A stretch of 64,000 nucleotides of DNA from Planctomicrobium sp051466335 (GTDB lineage Bacteria; Planctomycetota; Planctomycetia; Planctomycetales; Planctomycetaceae): NCBI RefSeq assembly GCF_051466335.1, contig NZ_CP195793.1, forward strand, positions 248,001-312,000. Reading direction: 5' to 3'. The first letter of the stretch is position 1. Every line of letters starts with the position of its first letter. The position numbers and the translations under genes are program-made. Of the stretch, positions 54,566-63,050 are shown piece after piece. The notes below the pieces were generated by a model, which made no database searches, was not told the origin of the DNA, and saw only the letters and a program-made list of their open reading frames with translations.

Positions 54566-56053
54566 TCAGCGTTTTTTGTTTTTCTTACGCTGATCTTTGG
54601 CTTGCTTCCGCTGCTGCTTTTTCTTGTCGCGTAGTGCGTCTTTATCGACGGGACCGCGTTTACTTCTCTGCTTATCTTGGAGTAAATTTGAACCCGGCCC
54701 CATGAGGCCAGTCTGTAACTCCTTGACCCGCTTCATCTTGTCGCCCATTCCAAGGCCGGCCATTTGCTGCATCATTCCCGACATGCCTTTGAACTGCTTT
54801 AACAGATCATTGACTTCCGATGGGTCTGTGCCGCTTCCCTTGGCAATGCGATTGCGACGAGAGCGGTCGATTTTGTCAGGATTTCTTCTTTCGTCAAGCG
54901 TCATTGAATGAATCATCGCCCGAACCCGTCCTAGATCCTTGTCGGGGTCCATTCCGTCCATGGCATCTAATGCCTGTGACAACTGTCCCATTCCGGGGAT
55001 CATTTTCAGCAAGGACTTCATTGAGCCCATGCGCTGAATCTGGCTCATTGCAGAGAGGAAGTCGTCGAGACTGAACTTTCCTTCCAGCATTTTCTTCTGC
55101 TGGCGTTCCATCTCATTTTCGTCGAGGACCTTCTGCGCAGTTTCGAGGAGTGTCGCCACATCCCCCTGTCCAAGAATACGTTGTGCCATTCTGTCGGGGT
55201 GGAATGGCTCAAGTTTGTCGGACTGTTCCCCAGTTCCGATGAACTTAATGGGGACTCCGGTGACTGCTTTGACTGAGAGGGCGGCCCCCCCGCGAGAGTC
55301 ACCGTCGAGCTTGGTCAGAATTACGCCGTCGAGTTCGAGCGCTTCGTTAAAAACCTTCGCGCTGTTGACAGCGTCCTGCCCTGTCATGGCGTCACAGACA
55401 AGCAATGCTTGATCCGGAGCCAGCTTGTTGTCGATCTCGATCAATTCCTTCATCAGGGAATCGTCGATGTGCAAACGTCCAGCTGTGTCCAAAATCAGGA
55501 CGCTGCAATCGTTGGCGCGTGCCTGCTTCTTCGCGTTCAAGCAAACTTTGACGGGAGAACTGCTGCCAGCCTCTTCCCAGTAGACGGGAACTCCGATTTG
55601 TTCGCCGAGGACGCGAAGCTGTTCGATCGCGGCGGGACGCTGCAAGTCAGCAGCGACGAGCATCGGCTTAACGCCTTGCTCCTTCAGCATCTTAGCCAGT
55701 TTACCGCAAGTTGTGGTTTTTCCCGCCCCCTGCAGACCGCACATCATAATGACGGTGAGCTCACCTCGCCGGACAGCGAGTGTGTGATCGACCGGCCCCA
55801 TCAGGTTGACGAGTTCCTGATAGACAATTCCGACGATTTGTTCTGCTGGCCGGAGCGATTTCAGAACTTTTTCGCCGACTGCCTGCTCAGTGACATCTTC
55901 CGTGAATGCTTTGGCGACATCGTAATTGACGTCTGCTTCCAGCAGCGCTTGGCGAACTTTCCCCATCCCCTCACGGATGTTGGAGTCCGTCAACTTACCG
56001 CGGGCAATAGAGCCAATCGCATCGGTTAGATTGCGTGTGATTGATTCAAACAT
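54566..56053 (-). CDS. ffh: Signal recognition particle protein Ffh
   Basis: A 495-residue SRP54-type GTPase that delivers ribosomes making membrane proteins to FtsY. The start is the ATG at 56053; the longer frame adds non-homologous residues. N domain: MFESITRNLTDAIGS. G domain: GLQGAGKTTTCGKLA (G1), VLILDTAGRLHIDDSLM (G3), and TKLDGDSRGGAALS (G4). The M domain (about 300-440) is methionine-rich with FLSAMSQIQRMG and RSRRNRIAKGSGTDPSEV. A very basic Lys/Gln tail (60 residues) ends the protein. It heads the ffh-rpsP-trmD-rplS-yraN series. Confidence 0.97.
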   Translation of the reverse strand: MFESITRNLTDAIGSIARGKLTDSNIREGMGKVRQALLEADVNYDVAKAFTEDVTEQAVGEKVLKSLRPAEQIVGIVYQELVNLMGPVDHTLAVRRGELTVIMMCGLQGAGKTTTCGKLAKMLKEQGVKPMLVAADLQRPAAIEQLRVLGEQIGVPVYWEEAGSSSPVKVCLNAKKQARANDCSVLILDTAGRLHIDDSLMKELIEIDNKLAPDQALLVCDAMTGQDAVNSAKVFNEALELDGVILTKLDGDSRGGAALSVKAVTGVPIKFIGTGEQSDKLEPFHPDRMAQRILGQGDVATLLETAQKVLDENEMERQQKKMLEGKFSLDDFLSAMSQIQRMGSMKSLLKMIPGMGQLSQALDAMDGMDPDKDLGRVRAMIHSMTLDERRNPDKIDRSRRNRIAKGSGTDPSEVNDLLKQFKGMSGMMQQMAGLGMGDKMKRVKELQTGLMGPGSNLLQDKQRSKRGPVDKDALRDKKKQQRKQAKDQRKKNKKR

Positions 56054-56353
56054 GATAAATCTCTGGCTCAAAATCTCAGCTGAATACCGTCCGGGCTGGA
56101 GTATAGCAGACTCGCGGGAGGTTGAGAGAGACCCAGAAATAGAGAAAATTGGAGATTTGCCCGTTGCAATCGGCAAATCCGTATGGGAGTCCGAGATGCA
56201 GTGTCGGTTCCATTAAGTCGGAATGTTCGGGGGAATGGCGAGTCAGCCGACGCCAGAAGATTGAGTCGCTCGCATCCGGGAGAGAATTCCGCAGCCAGCT
56301 CGCACTCACGTCCGTGTCTCGGGGCGTTCCGGGTGAAGGGGGACACCCGGTTT

Positions 56354-56401
56354 GACCAAACATGCGACCAAACATGCGACCAAACATGCGACCGAACATG
56401 C
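56354..56401. repeat. Tandem repeat, four 12-bp units
   Basis: Units at 56354-56365, 56366-56377 and 56378-56389 are identical (GACCAAACATGC); the fourth at 56390-56401 has one change (GACCGAACATGC). It lies in the 400-base stretch (56054-56453) between the ffh start and the metallophosphoesterase stop. The unit length is a multiple of three, but the frames that cover it show no recognised protein. No spacers are present, so it is not CRISPR. The rest of that stretch has no supported gene. Confidence 0.9.
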
Positions 56402-56453
56402 GAGACCGGCGAGTCTGGCAGAGCGAACTCAACCAGACTCACGCACTCGGAAC

Positions 56454-57506
56454 TTACGACAGCTGTATCGTGAACCGATTCTGCGAGGAGGTATTCGTCA
56501 GGTCGAGGACCGGTGAGTAGTCGTACACGTTGATGGTTTTGCCGTCCGGTTCGAAGTTCAGGAGTCGCAACCATCCATCCCCGCCGTTCGGCTTCATCTG
56601 AAAGTTGACGAGCATCTGCGTCACGTCTTTGTCGCCACTGTGCTTTGAAACGAACCTTCCGAGGCCGTCACCGAGGACGTGCCCATTGAGTGTCAGAATG
56701 AATTGTTCGTTTGGCTCGATTAGCTTGTTCCAAAGTTCTTCGCCGTCGTTGACGTCGTCATCAGTCGCTTTGGCGATCGGGTAGGAGTGTGGGTTCCACG
56801 CCTGCTTGGATCCCTTGGTTTTCCAGTCATAGCGAGACTCGTCGAAATGCATGTACGCGTGCGTGATGAGAATCGCTTCGTGGTCGCTGTGCTTGGCGAC
56901 AACTTCGTTCGCCCATCGAATCACGTCGCCTCGGGGACCGAACTCGAGACTGACGATCAGAAACTTACGGGCGCCGACATCCAGCGTGTGGTAGCTGTTG
57001 TCGAAGCGGTCTGGCTCTTTGTCGTATACGCCGCCGAAGTTGGGAAGATTGTTGTACTTCGCCAGCGGGAAGTAATCATGGAAGAGTGTTGTGCGGTCTT
57101 TGCAAGTTCCGCCCTGGCTGTAGTCGTGGTTGCCAAGAGCCATGAAGTAGGGAATCTTGCCATCGAGCAAGTTCATCGCAGCGACTGCATTTTCCCATTC
57201 CTTGGCGGTATTGTTGTTCGTGACGTCACCCAGGTGCAGCACGCAGGCGAGACTCCTGCTTTCCTGATTGTCGACCGCCCACTGAGTTTGGGCAGCGAAT
57301 GTCTGAGGAAAGTGTGAGCTGTAGTTTTGGGTGTCGGGGAGTACGAGCATCGTGAATCCCCCAGCAGCAGGTGGAGGTGGGGCACCTTTGGTTAGCTCGT
57401 TCGAAGCGTCTTCTGCTTTCAGAGGCTGCGAGAGCAAAGTCATTGCGGGGATCGCAGCGACCATCATCCCGGATTGTAAAAAGCATCTGCGGTTGAGTTT
57501 TTCCAT
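56454..57506 (-). CDS. Secreted calcineurin-like metallophosphoesterase
   Basis: A 350-residue protein with a signal that has a Tat-like NRRCFLQSG start (Arg-Arg) and an Ala-rich core, cleaved near PLKA. The metal-ligand motifs occur in order: LPDTQNY (D...), LHLGDVTNNN (GD), MALGNHDYS (GNHD), ILITHAYMHFDE (H), and LTLNGHVLGDG (NGH). These chelate a two-metal centre. The sequence groups with phosphodiesterase-type metallophosphoesterases, but the substrate is unknown. It stands alone after the 12-bp repeat. Confidence 0.9.
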   Translation of the reverse strand: MEKLNRRCFLQSGMMVAAIPAMTLLSQPLKAEDASNELTKGAPPPPAAGGFTMLVLPDTQNYSSHFPQTFAAQTQWAVDNQESRSLACVLHLGDVTNNNTAKEWENAVAAMNLLDGKIPYFMALGNHDYSQGGTCKDRTTLFHDYFPLAKYNNLPNFGGVYDKEPDRFDNSYHTLDVGARKFLIVSLEFGPRGDVIRWANEVVAKHSDHEAILITHAYMHFDESRYDWKTKGSKQAWNPHSYPIAKATDDDVNDGEELWNKLIEPNEQFILTLNGHVLGDGLGRFVSKHSGDKDVTQMLVNFQMKPNGGDGWLRLLNFEPDGKTINVYDYSPVLDLTNTSSQNRFTIQLS

Positions 57507-57820
57507 GAGCTGGTTTCCTAACCTTCAAAGCTGATCAAAATGTCACGTGTTCTCGCGTCCCGCAGGGGGGATGAAAGGCACGCTAGAGAAAGCGACGAAT
57601 ACCAGCGGCCCGGGAACTCCACAATCGTCAACTGAAAATGACCTTTGGAGGAAGCCGCATCTGCGATTCGGTGATCCGATATTTGTGTCGTACGGCACCC
57701 GCAGAACTCTTTGCGATGAATGCGCCGCTGCAATTTCAATGACAGTTCTCAATTGCTTCAATCGGTTTTTGCTATTAGCCCGAGAACGAGCGAGTCCCAT
57801 CGTATAAATATTTGGCGAGC
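57507..57820. other. Intergenic region, no gene seen
   Basis: These 314 bases lie between the metallophosphoesterase start (57506) and the stop of the 498-aa gene (57821). The open frames on both strands (up to 86 codons) share the same bases and show no motif. The metallophosphoesterase promoter must lie here. Confidence 0.35.
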
Positions 57821-59317
57821 CTATTCAGGCCTTAGCCCAAAGAAAGGAACGATTTTGATCACTTCCTCTTGAGTACTGGAATGCTCTGGAGAGATTCGAA
57901 TTTTAAGAAAGTGTTCTCGATAAACTTCGAGGACTTCTGCTTCGGTGAAGTCGTAGTCGATGTTTGGCCAGACTTTCACACTTACGCCGGGCTTGAAGCC
58001 TCCTACCGAATCAACCGCATTTAACTTCTCCGGAACCGGACGATTAAGAGGGTTATTTTGAGCAGCGAAATTCGGAGGTGGATTTTGTGGTGATGGCTGC
58101 GGATTAGTGGACTGTTCAGGTTGAGATTGAGGTCCAGGTCTGAATTCGCCTGAACCATTACCACCAATCATCGATCCATCACCGCCGAACTCTTCCATCG
58201 GGCCTCTTCGGCCTCTCTGCCCACGTGAGGGACCTCGACCTTCCCTTCCTGAACGAATCATCCGTTGGCCAATCGACAAGTCGAGATGAGCATCGGGACT
58301 GTCATAGCGTCCGGTTGAACCGCTTTTCTGGACGAGTACGACACGGTTGCCCGGCTTCGATTCAAAATGCCGTTCCATTCGATCGTACTCGTGGAGAGTC
58401 GTAAACTCTTTTCCTGCCTCAGTTCCACCCAAGAAACGAAACTTGATGAAACCCTCTTCGTATAAATCCAAAACTTCAGCGTTCTCAAACCCACCCTGAT
58501 TCGTGGGTAAGTAGACGTGATCACCGCGTTTCAACTGCATCAATGATGCTGAAGGGGTTAACTTTCGACTTGAGTCAGATTCCGCGTAAATTTTCAGCTC
58601 AGGGCCGTAATAAGCGCTGACGTTTCCATTTTCGTTTTGGATGGGTGGTTGGTTCGCAATTCTTTCGGCGTTCTCGACGTCACGATCGGTTCGGGCTTGC
58701 TGAAGAACCCCCTCGTGTGCTTTTTGGATATGTTCATAGGCGAGCTTCAGAAGGTCATCCATTACATAAGACAGCTTCTCGTCGTTGTTCTTTCTCAAGA
58801 CCAATCTGTAAGAATACTCTGCCTGTTGATAACGCGCCGAACCACCGAACTGAACCTGAGACCACATTTCACGATCGACATATCTCACGTCGGTTAAATC
58901 AAGCTTGCGAAACTCGTAGTCGCTTGTTGGAAATCCACCAGCTTCAATGGAGGTTGGAGTCACTTTGACGTATTTCGTGAGATTGTGAAGCGCGGTCCCA
59001 CTGGAATAGGTGAAAATGATCAGCGCTGTAGAAGCAACGAAGCTGTTGACCAGCAGATGCCTTAAATAGGTTTTTCTCTTCTTTTTGCTCCCGTTCATCA
59101 TGTCATAAGACGATTTGGCTTTTCCCGCGAAAATCACCAGAACAGCGAGTGATATCAGAGAAAAAACGAGAGAATAAACCCAAGTGCTGTATGCCGGATA
59201 AATGTAAACGGTGTCGTTTATCGTTTTTAGAATCGGGGTGCTGAAACTACTCGTTGAAGCAAGCTGAAAGAACATGAACTTCCCCCACAATTCCCACATG
59301 ATTCCCGGTTTTCCCAT
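57821..59317 (-). CDS. Membrane protein with two SH3/Tudor-like repeats
   Basis: A 498-residue protein. Two or three TM segments occur in the first 130 residues (YSLVFSLISLAVLVIFAG, LVNSFVASTALIIFTYSS). The middle has a Gly/Arg/Pro/Gln-rich disordered region (about 365-440). Two similar beta-barrel repeats flank it: GDHVYLPTNQGGFENAEVLD, then EEGFIKFRFLG (about 265-315); and GVSVKVWPNIDYDFTEAEVLE, then REHFLKIRI (about 445-495). Both fit an SH3/Tudor-like pattern (V-G-x-V...A-x-V...). No known family is evident. It may bind a ligand or partner outside the membrane. The start could also be at 59299 or 59275. Confidence 0.65.
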   Translation of the reverse strand: MGKPGIMWELWGKFMFFQLASTSSFSTPILKTINDTVYIYPAYSTWVYSLVFSLISLAVLVIFAGKAKSSYDMMNGSKKKRKTYLRHLLVNSFVASTALIIFTYSSGTALHNLTKYVKVTPTSIEAGGFPTSDYEFRKLDLTDVRYVDREMWSQVQFGGSARYQQAEYSYRLVLRKNNDEKLSYVMDDLLKLAYEHIQKAHEGVLQQARTDRDVENAERIANQPPIQNENGNVSAYYGPELKIYAESDSSRKLTPSASLMQLKRGDHVYLPTNQGGFENAEVLDLYEEGFIKFRFLGGTEAGKEFTTLHEYDRMERHFESKPGNRVVLVQKSGSTGRYDSPDAHLDLSIGQRMIRSGREGRGPSRGQRGRRGPMEEFGGDGSMIGGNGSGEFRPGPQSQPEQSTNPQPSPQNPPPNFAAQNNPLNRPVPEKLNAVDSVGGFKPGVSVKVWPNIDYDFTEAEVLEVYREHFLKIRISPEHSSTQEEVIKIVPFFGLRPE

Positions 59318-59736
59318 CGATTAAAACAGATGCGTTTCCAGCAGTCAATTCGAAGAAAAGAAGCCTGAAGCATGGTTTGGCAGGATCACTTTTGCCTCTA
59401 TTTGCCATACGAAACCTACTCATGAGGTTTTCATTTTTCTGGTGAGAGGCGAGAGCAGGCGCCATGCTGCTTTCGTTTAAAACAACTTGCATCTTTCAAC
59501 ATTGAGAGATTTTGATGATGAGCATGTCAGTTTGATAATTGATCGGATTATCCCAGTGAATTGCAATTCAAACGTTTTGTGGCCTCGGTTCGTCAAAGTT
59601 GCTTGGATGATGGTGGAAACAGTGGTAAAAATGCTGAATTCAGATGAATCAAATTCAGCCTCAGTTGCTCAATGTTTTTGAACAAGGAGATTGGGCCAAG
59701 TTCTCCTCCAGTTACTAGGAATTCGGAGTTATAGAA
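59318..59736. other. Divergent intergenic region
   Basis: These 419 bases separate the 498-aa gene from the EEP-family gene at 59737. I see no coding frame above 80 codons and no stable hairpin with a T tract. The promoters of both genes should be here. Confidence 0.35.
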
Positions 59737-60636
59737 ATGAATCGTTTGAACCTCCTTACTTGTTGCTTGGTGGCGGGATTGTCGCTGCTGCTGCCACACT
59801 CGACGACAATGGGAGAGGATGCCTCTCCTCGTCAGCTACGAGTGTTGTCATTCAACATTCTGAACGATGCAGCACGTGGAGGGATTGAACAGACCGCTGA
59901 GGTGATGAAAGCCAGCAGAGCGGACGTCATCGGGATTCAGGAAGTTCACAAGATCGGGCCGAAGCTGGCGGAAATGACTGGTTTCACGTTCGTCAAGCAG
60001 CCGAAAGGGGGAATCTTGACCCGCCTGAAAGTCTTGGAGAAATCCAAGGCAGGCTTCGGATTGAAGTTGGAACTCGAAGGGGGAGAATCGTTCTGGATGT
60101 ACAACGTGCATCTGCATCACGCTCCGTACGGTCCCTACCAGCTGAACGGGATTCCCTACCTGAAAGAAGATCCATTTGTGCATACACCGGGGGAGGCGAT
60201 CGCAGAATCGGTTCGCGCTCGTAGTGTTGAACTGGCGGCGATCATCATGGATATGGGACCGGCGTTGCTCGCCAAAGAAAAAATCGTTTTGACTGGGGAC
60301 TTCAACGAGCCATCACACCTCGACTGGACCGAAGAAGCGGTTGCCGCCAAGTTGATCCCAGTTGCGGTAAAATGGCCGCAGAGCCGACTTGTTGAAGATT
60401 CCGGATTCCGAGATGCATTTCGGGAGATCTATCCAGATCCAGTTGCAAAGCCCGGATACACCTGGACCCCAACACCATCCGCACGGGACGTGCTGGACCG
60501 AATTGATTTTGTTTACCACATCGGATTCAAGCCGAAGACCGCTGAAGTTGTTGGTGAAGCTGAGAAGACTTCTGACATCGTCGTGACTCCATATCCTTCA
60601 GATCACCGCAGTGTGGTCGTTGAATTCTCCTATTGA
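59737..60636 (+). CDS. Secreted endonuclease/exonuclease/phosphatase family protein
   Basis: A 299-residue exported protein with a signal peptide (about 1-25, ending TMGED). The EEP fold is clear: LRVLSFNILND, VIGIQEVHK (metal Glu), NVHLHHAPY, VLTGDFNEPSHLD (Asp-x-Asn), and PSDHRSVVVEF (terminal His). Members cleave nucleic acid or phosphodiesters or act on phospholipids; the target is unknown. It stands alone, followed by the decayed region. Confidence 0.9.
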   Translation: MNRLNLLTCCLVAGLSLLLPHSTTMGEDASPRQLRVLSFNILNDAARGGIEQTAEVMKASRADVIGIQEVHKIGPKLAEMTGFTFVKQPKGGILTRLKVLEKSKAGFGLKLELEGGESFWMYNVHLHHAPYGPYQLNGIPYLKEDPFVHTPGEAIAESVRARSVELAAIIMDMGPALLAKEKIVLTGDFNEPSHLDWTEEAVAAKLIPVAVKWPQSRLVEDSGFRDAFREIYPDPVAKPGYTWTPTPSARDVLDRIDFVYHIGFKPKTAEVVGEAEKTSDIVVTPYPSDHRSVVVEFSY

Positions 60637-61011
60637 TCCGTTTTTTGTTGCCGAGAATTTCAGGCTGATTCAGAACTCGTGGATTGATGCAGGATTCTCG
60701 GCAACACGTTCAGAACGTGATCGAAAATTAGTTTTTGATCCGAGCGACCGGTTTGCTCATGAGATTGATCATGGCAATGTCGGTGACCGCTTCGCTGAAT
60801 TCTGTTGTGCGTTCATGGCCCTGGCATGCCCGCGATACCGGGCCAGCCAGGCGAATGTCACTCTGACCCACTCAGGTAATTCTTTCCGGCCGTAGGCTGC
60901 AAACAGGACTTTCAGTTTTGGGCAGACACATTCCTGAATCGCCAGGAGCAAGCAGTCGCCATCATACCCTCGTTCCCATCCTCCTTCTGCGGTCCGCACC
61001 GACCGACTGTC
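60637..61011. other. Decayed or non-coding DNA
   Basis: These 375 bases have no convincing gene. A minus-strand frame (60769-60999) includes LPEWVRVTFAWLARYRGHAR, which hints at an old helical protein but has no recognised family. Directly downstream lies a DUF1080 remnant, so this may be eroded coding DNA. Confidence 0.4.
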
Positions 61012-61480
61012 GACAATGGCGACTTCGAGATCAAACTGAAGTTCCGGGTCTCCGGGAATTCGATGAACTCTGGCGTTCAGTTTCGCAGTATCCTTCGGCC
61101 CGATGGTCAGGCAGTTGGCTATCAGGCTGACATTCTGGAAAGGGGGCTACCTTGGAGGTATCTGCGACGAGCTCCATGAGCGAAGCGGCCCCGAACTACT
61201 CTCAGCCAACGGTCAGAAGACAACCATCAATGCAGCGGGTGACCGAACAACTGTACCGCTCGGGAAGTCGGCAACGCTGCGGCCGCTTGGCGAATGGAAC
61301 GATTACCGCATTACCGCCAAGGGGCAACAGATCGTCCTGGAAATCAATGGGGCGAAGAGCACCGAGCTGGTCGATCAGGAGGAGGGACACTTCGACCTGA
61401 GCGGATTTCTCGGCCTGCAACTTCGTGCGGGAGAGCCGATGATCGTCCAGTTCAAGGACATCGACCTTAAGAAGCTCTGA
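61012..61480 (+). pseudogene. DUF1080 (3-keto-disaccharide hydrolase-like) remnant
   Basis: Translated in two frames, this segment matches the C-terminal half of the DUF1080 family. Frame A (61012-61140) gives NGDFEIKLKFRVSG, SGVQFRSILRPDGQAVGYQ and DILE. Frame B (from about 61139) gives KGGYLGGICDE, LGEWNDYRITAKGQ, INGAKSTELVD and LGLQLRAGEPMIVQFKDIDLK and ends at 61480. The frame changes at the GGAAAGGGGG run, and the N-terminal half, including any signal peptide, is missing. The gene is therefore a truncated, frameshifted remnant unless the shift is a sequencing error. Confidence 0.8.
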
Positions 61481-61841
61481 ACTGCTCTTCTCGTCAAGTT
61501 TCGCAAGATAATGATGCAAGTGACGACATGTGAGTTCCTAAAAGAAGAGAACAGGATTCTCCCGACGTAGGGGAAATCCCTCATGCGGCAGCATCGACTG
61601 ACTGTTGACGATCGACACTCTTCCTGTCCCTACCGATGCTTGCGGATGGAGAGAACTCAAAAGGTGTGATTTGATCCGAACGCTTAGGTCTCCCTGAATT
61701 GTATTCGTTTGATTTGGTCGAAGATTTTGATCTTCGCGGGAGTGAATCTCGTCTTCAATTGGCACGATACATGTTTCGCACTGATCGTGTCTCAGGTATT
61801 TTCTTCCCCGTCCCAAAGCAATCTCTATCTCTGGAAATACT
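61481..61841. other. Intergenic region, no gene seen
   Basis: These 361 bases lie between the DUF1080 remnant and a small open frame. I see no coding signal; the only frames are below 110 codons and antisense to nothing recognisable. Confidence 0.35.
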
Positions 61842-62117
61842 ATGACAGACAGATTTTGGAAGCTCATCGCGAGTCGTGCCGTCCTTGGACTTTTCTATGT
61901 CGGACACGGACTGCACCAGCAACATAGTGTCGACTCATTTCCGACCTTCTCCAAATCTGCACTTGCAGACGGAATTGCTATCGAACAAGGAAAAATTTAC
62001 ACGACAAGTCCAGATGGCAGTCAGGTACACTGCTGGAGCATGTATGTAGGTAGAAATGGAGTTCAGTACATAAACTCAGCCAGTGTTCCTGGCCAAGCTC
62101 CTGCCGAAGTGAAATAG
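61842..62117 (+). CDS. Small hypothetical protein, 91 aa
   Basis: A 91-residue open frame with a plausible start (GGAAATACT before the ATG). It begins MTDRFWKLIASRAVLGLFYVGHGLH, a short basic start and hydrophobic stretch like a signal or anchor, and ends YVGRNGVQYINSASVPG. I do not recognise it. A continuing frame (about 62113-62370) directly downstream, in another phase, could be the rest of a broken gene. Confidence that it is expressed is low. Confidence 0.35.
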   Translation: MTDRFWKLIASRAVLGLFYVGHGLHQQHSVDSFPTFSKSALADGIAIEQGKIYTTSPDGSQVHCWSMYVGRNGVQYINSASVPGQAPAEVK

Positions 62118-62350
62118 TTCCGACATCAATGCAATTGGCGTTTTCAGTGGATTGCAAGATTCTGGAAGGTCGGTCTGGTCTTACGCAGCGGCACTCGCGT
62201 CGGTTAACTTCCAGCCAGAGGTCGCCGGAGACTACGTAAACGGTATGGACCAGATTTTTGAGGACGACGCTGCATTTCAGATCCGTGAAGAGGAATTGGC
62301 ATTCAGCTACTCGATGCTGGGCTGGACCGCTGCAAGGATTGGGGTACTGA
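62118..62350 (+). pseudogene. Open stretch, possible remnant
   Basis: A frame one phase off from the 91-aa frame runs from the TGA at 62110 to the stop at 62368-62370 and reads SDINAIGVFSGLQDSG and later QIFEDDAAFQIREEELAFS. It has no start codon with a ribosome site other than a TTG at 62152. It may be part of a decayed gene joined to the 91-aa frame; I cannot name it. Confidence 0.25.
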
Positions 62351-62524
62351 CTGGCACTGGGCCACCCTGAGTTTTATGGTCGGTTTGCTTTCTCTGCAGA
62401 ATTGGCTCGGCAGATTGATTCCCCGTTCGATGGGGGTGATGCCTGAATGGCAATGGAACTCGTTGAAAATTCCCTGCAGGATGTGGTGGGCCGAATCGAA
62501 TTCTCATCCCTGTTTTGGAGTTGA
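62351..62524 (+). pseudogene. GNAT-family N-acetyltransferase fragment with in-frame TGA
   Basis: Reading from 62351 gives LALGHPEFYGRFAFSAELA, the recognisable acetyl-CoA/acceptor segment of YhbS-like GNAT enzymes (LGHPxYYPRFGF). It continues DSPFDGGDA, then TGA at 62444-62446, then MAMELVENSLQDVVGRIEFSS, and stops at 62522-62524. The family has a residue (often Trp/Phe) where the TGA sits. Upstream of 62351 the frame is closed by another TGA at 62348-62350, and the N-terminal half of the domain is missing. It is a truncated pseudogene. Confidence 0.7.
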
Positions 62525-63050
62525 AGTGATGCTCAGTGTGCAGGCGATGAAAGTCCGTCATCACGGACAATCGAGCTGCTTGAAGTCGCTTCGCTCTCCA
62601 TGCGAATCGCCCGCAATGAGGTTTCCATCCCCTGAGTTCCTGGCGCGACTAGCGAGCCTACTTGCAGGCGGAAAGTTGGCAGAACACGTCCTTCTGCGCG
62701 ACCAAAAATTCGATGGAAGTCTGACGGAACAGTTGCAAAGTATTTGGCACGCGATATCAAAGTCGCTGACAAGCACAATTTGCCTGCATGGTGAACTACG
62801 GAACTGGCTCGGGTGTAAGCACTTGCATGCAAGAGAGGATCTACTTGCTTTCAACTCATGAGCCGTTTACGATATGTATTGCTTAACTGCGACCCCTACC
62901 TCCCGAAATCCACCACACCTGCAATCCGGTCCTGTTGAGCACACAGTTGTACTTCGTCCAGTCAGGTTGACCCGTTCACATGATTGGCACTGAATATCGG
63001 CTGACCTGCCATTGTACCTGCCACCGTCCTCCCTGAATGGGGCCTTACCC
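62525..63050. other. Region before the DUF1501 gene, no gene supported
   Basis: These 526 bases show long open frames on both strands (for example the 161-codon frame from 62376 to 62861) that read through the GNAT fragment in the wrong phase. None has a recognised domain. The last 150 bases should carry the promoter of the DUF1501 gene. Confidence 0.35.

Noticed and set aside
56354..56401. Possible CRISPR array
   Set aside because: Units are 12 bp, directly adjacent and without spacers; no cas gene in the window.
56068..56574. 168-codon minus-strand frame across the 12-bp repeat (repeated His/Val/Arg/Ser units)
   Set aside because: It overlaps the metallophosphoesterase C-terminus in another phase, and its repeat pattern is just the DNA repeat translated.
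62444..62446. TGA as selenocysteine or a recoded Trp codon
   Set aside because: The fragment has no N-terminal half, is closed by a TGA immediately upstream, and neighbouring genes use TGA as a stop. A pseudogene is simpler.
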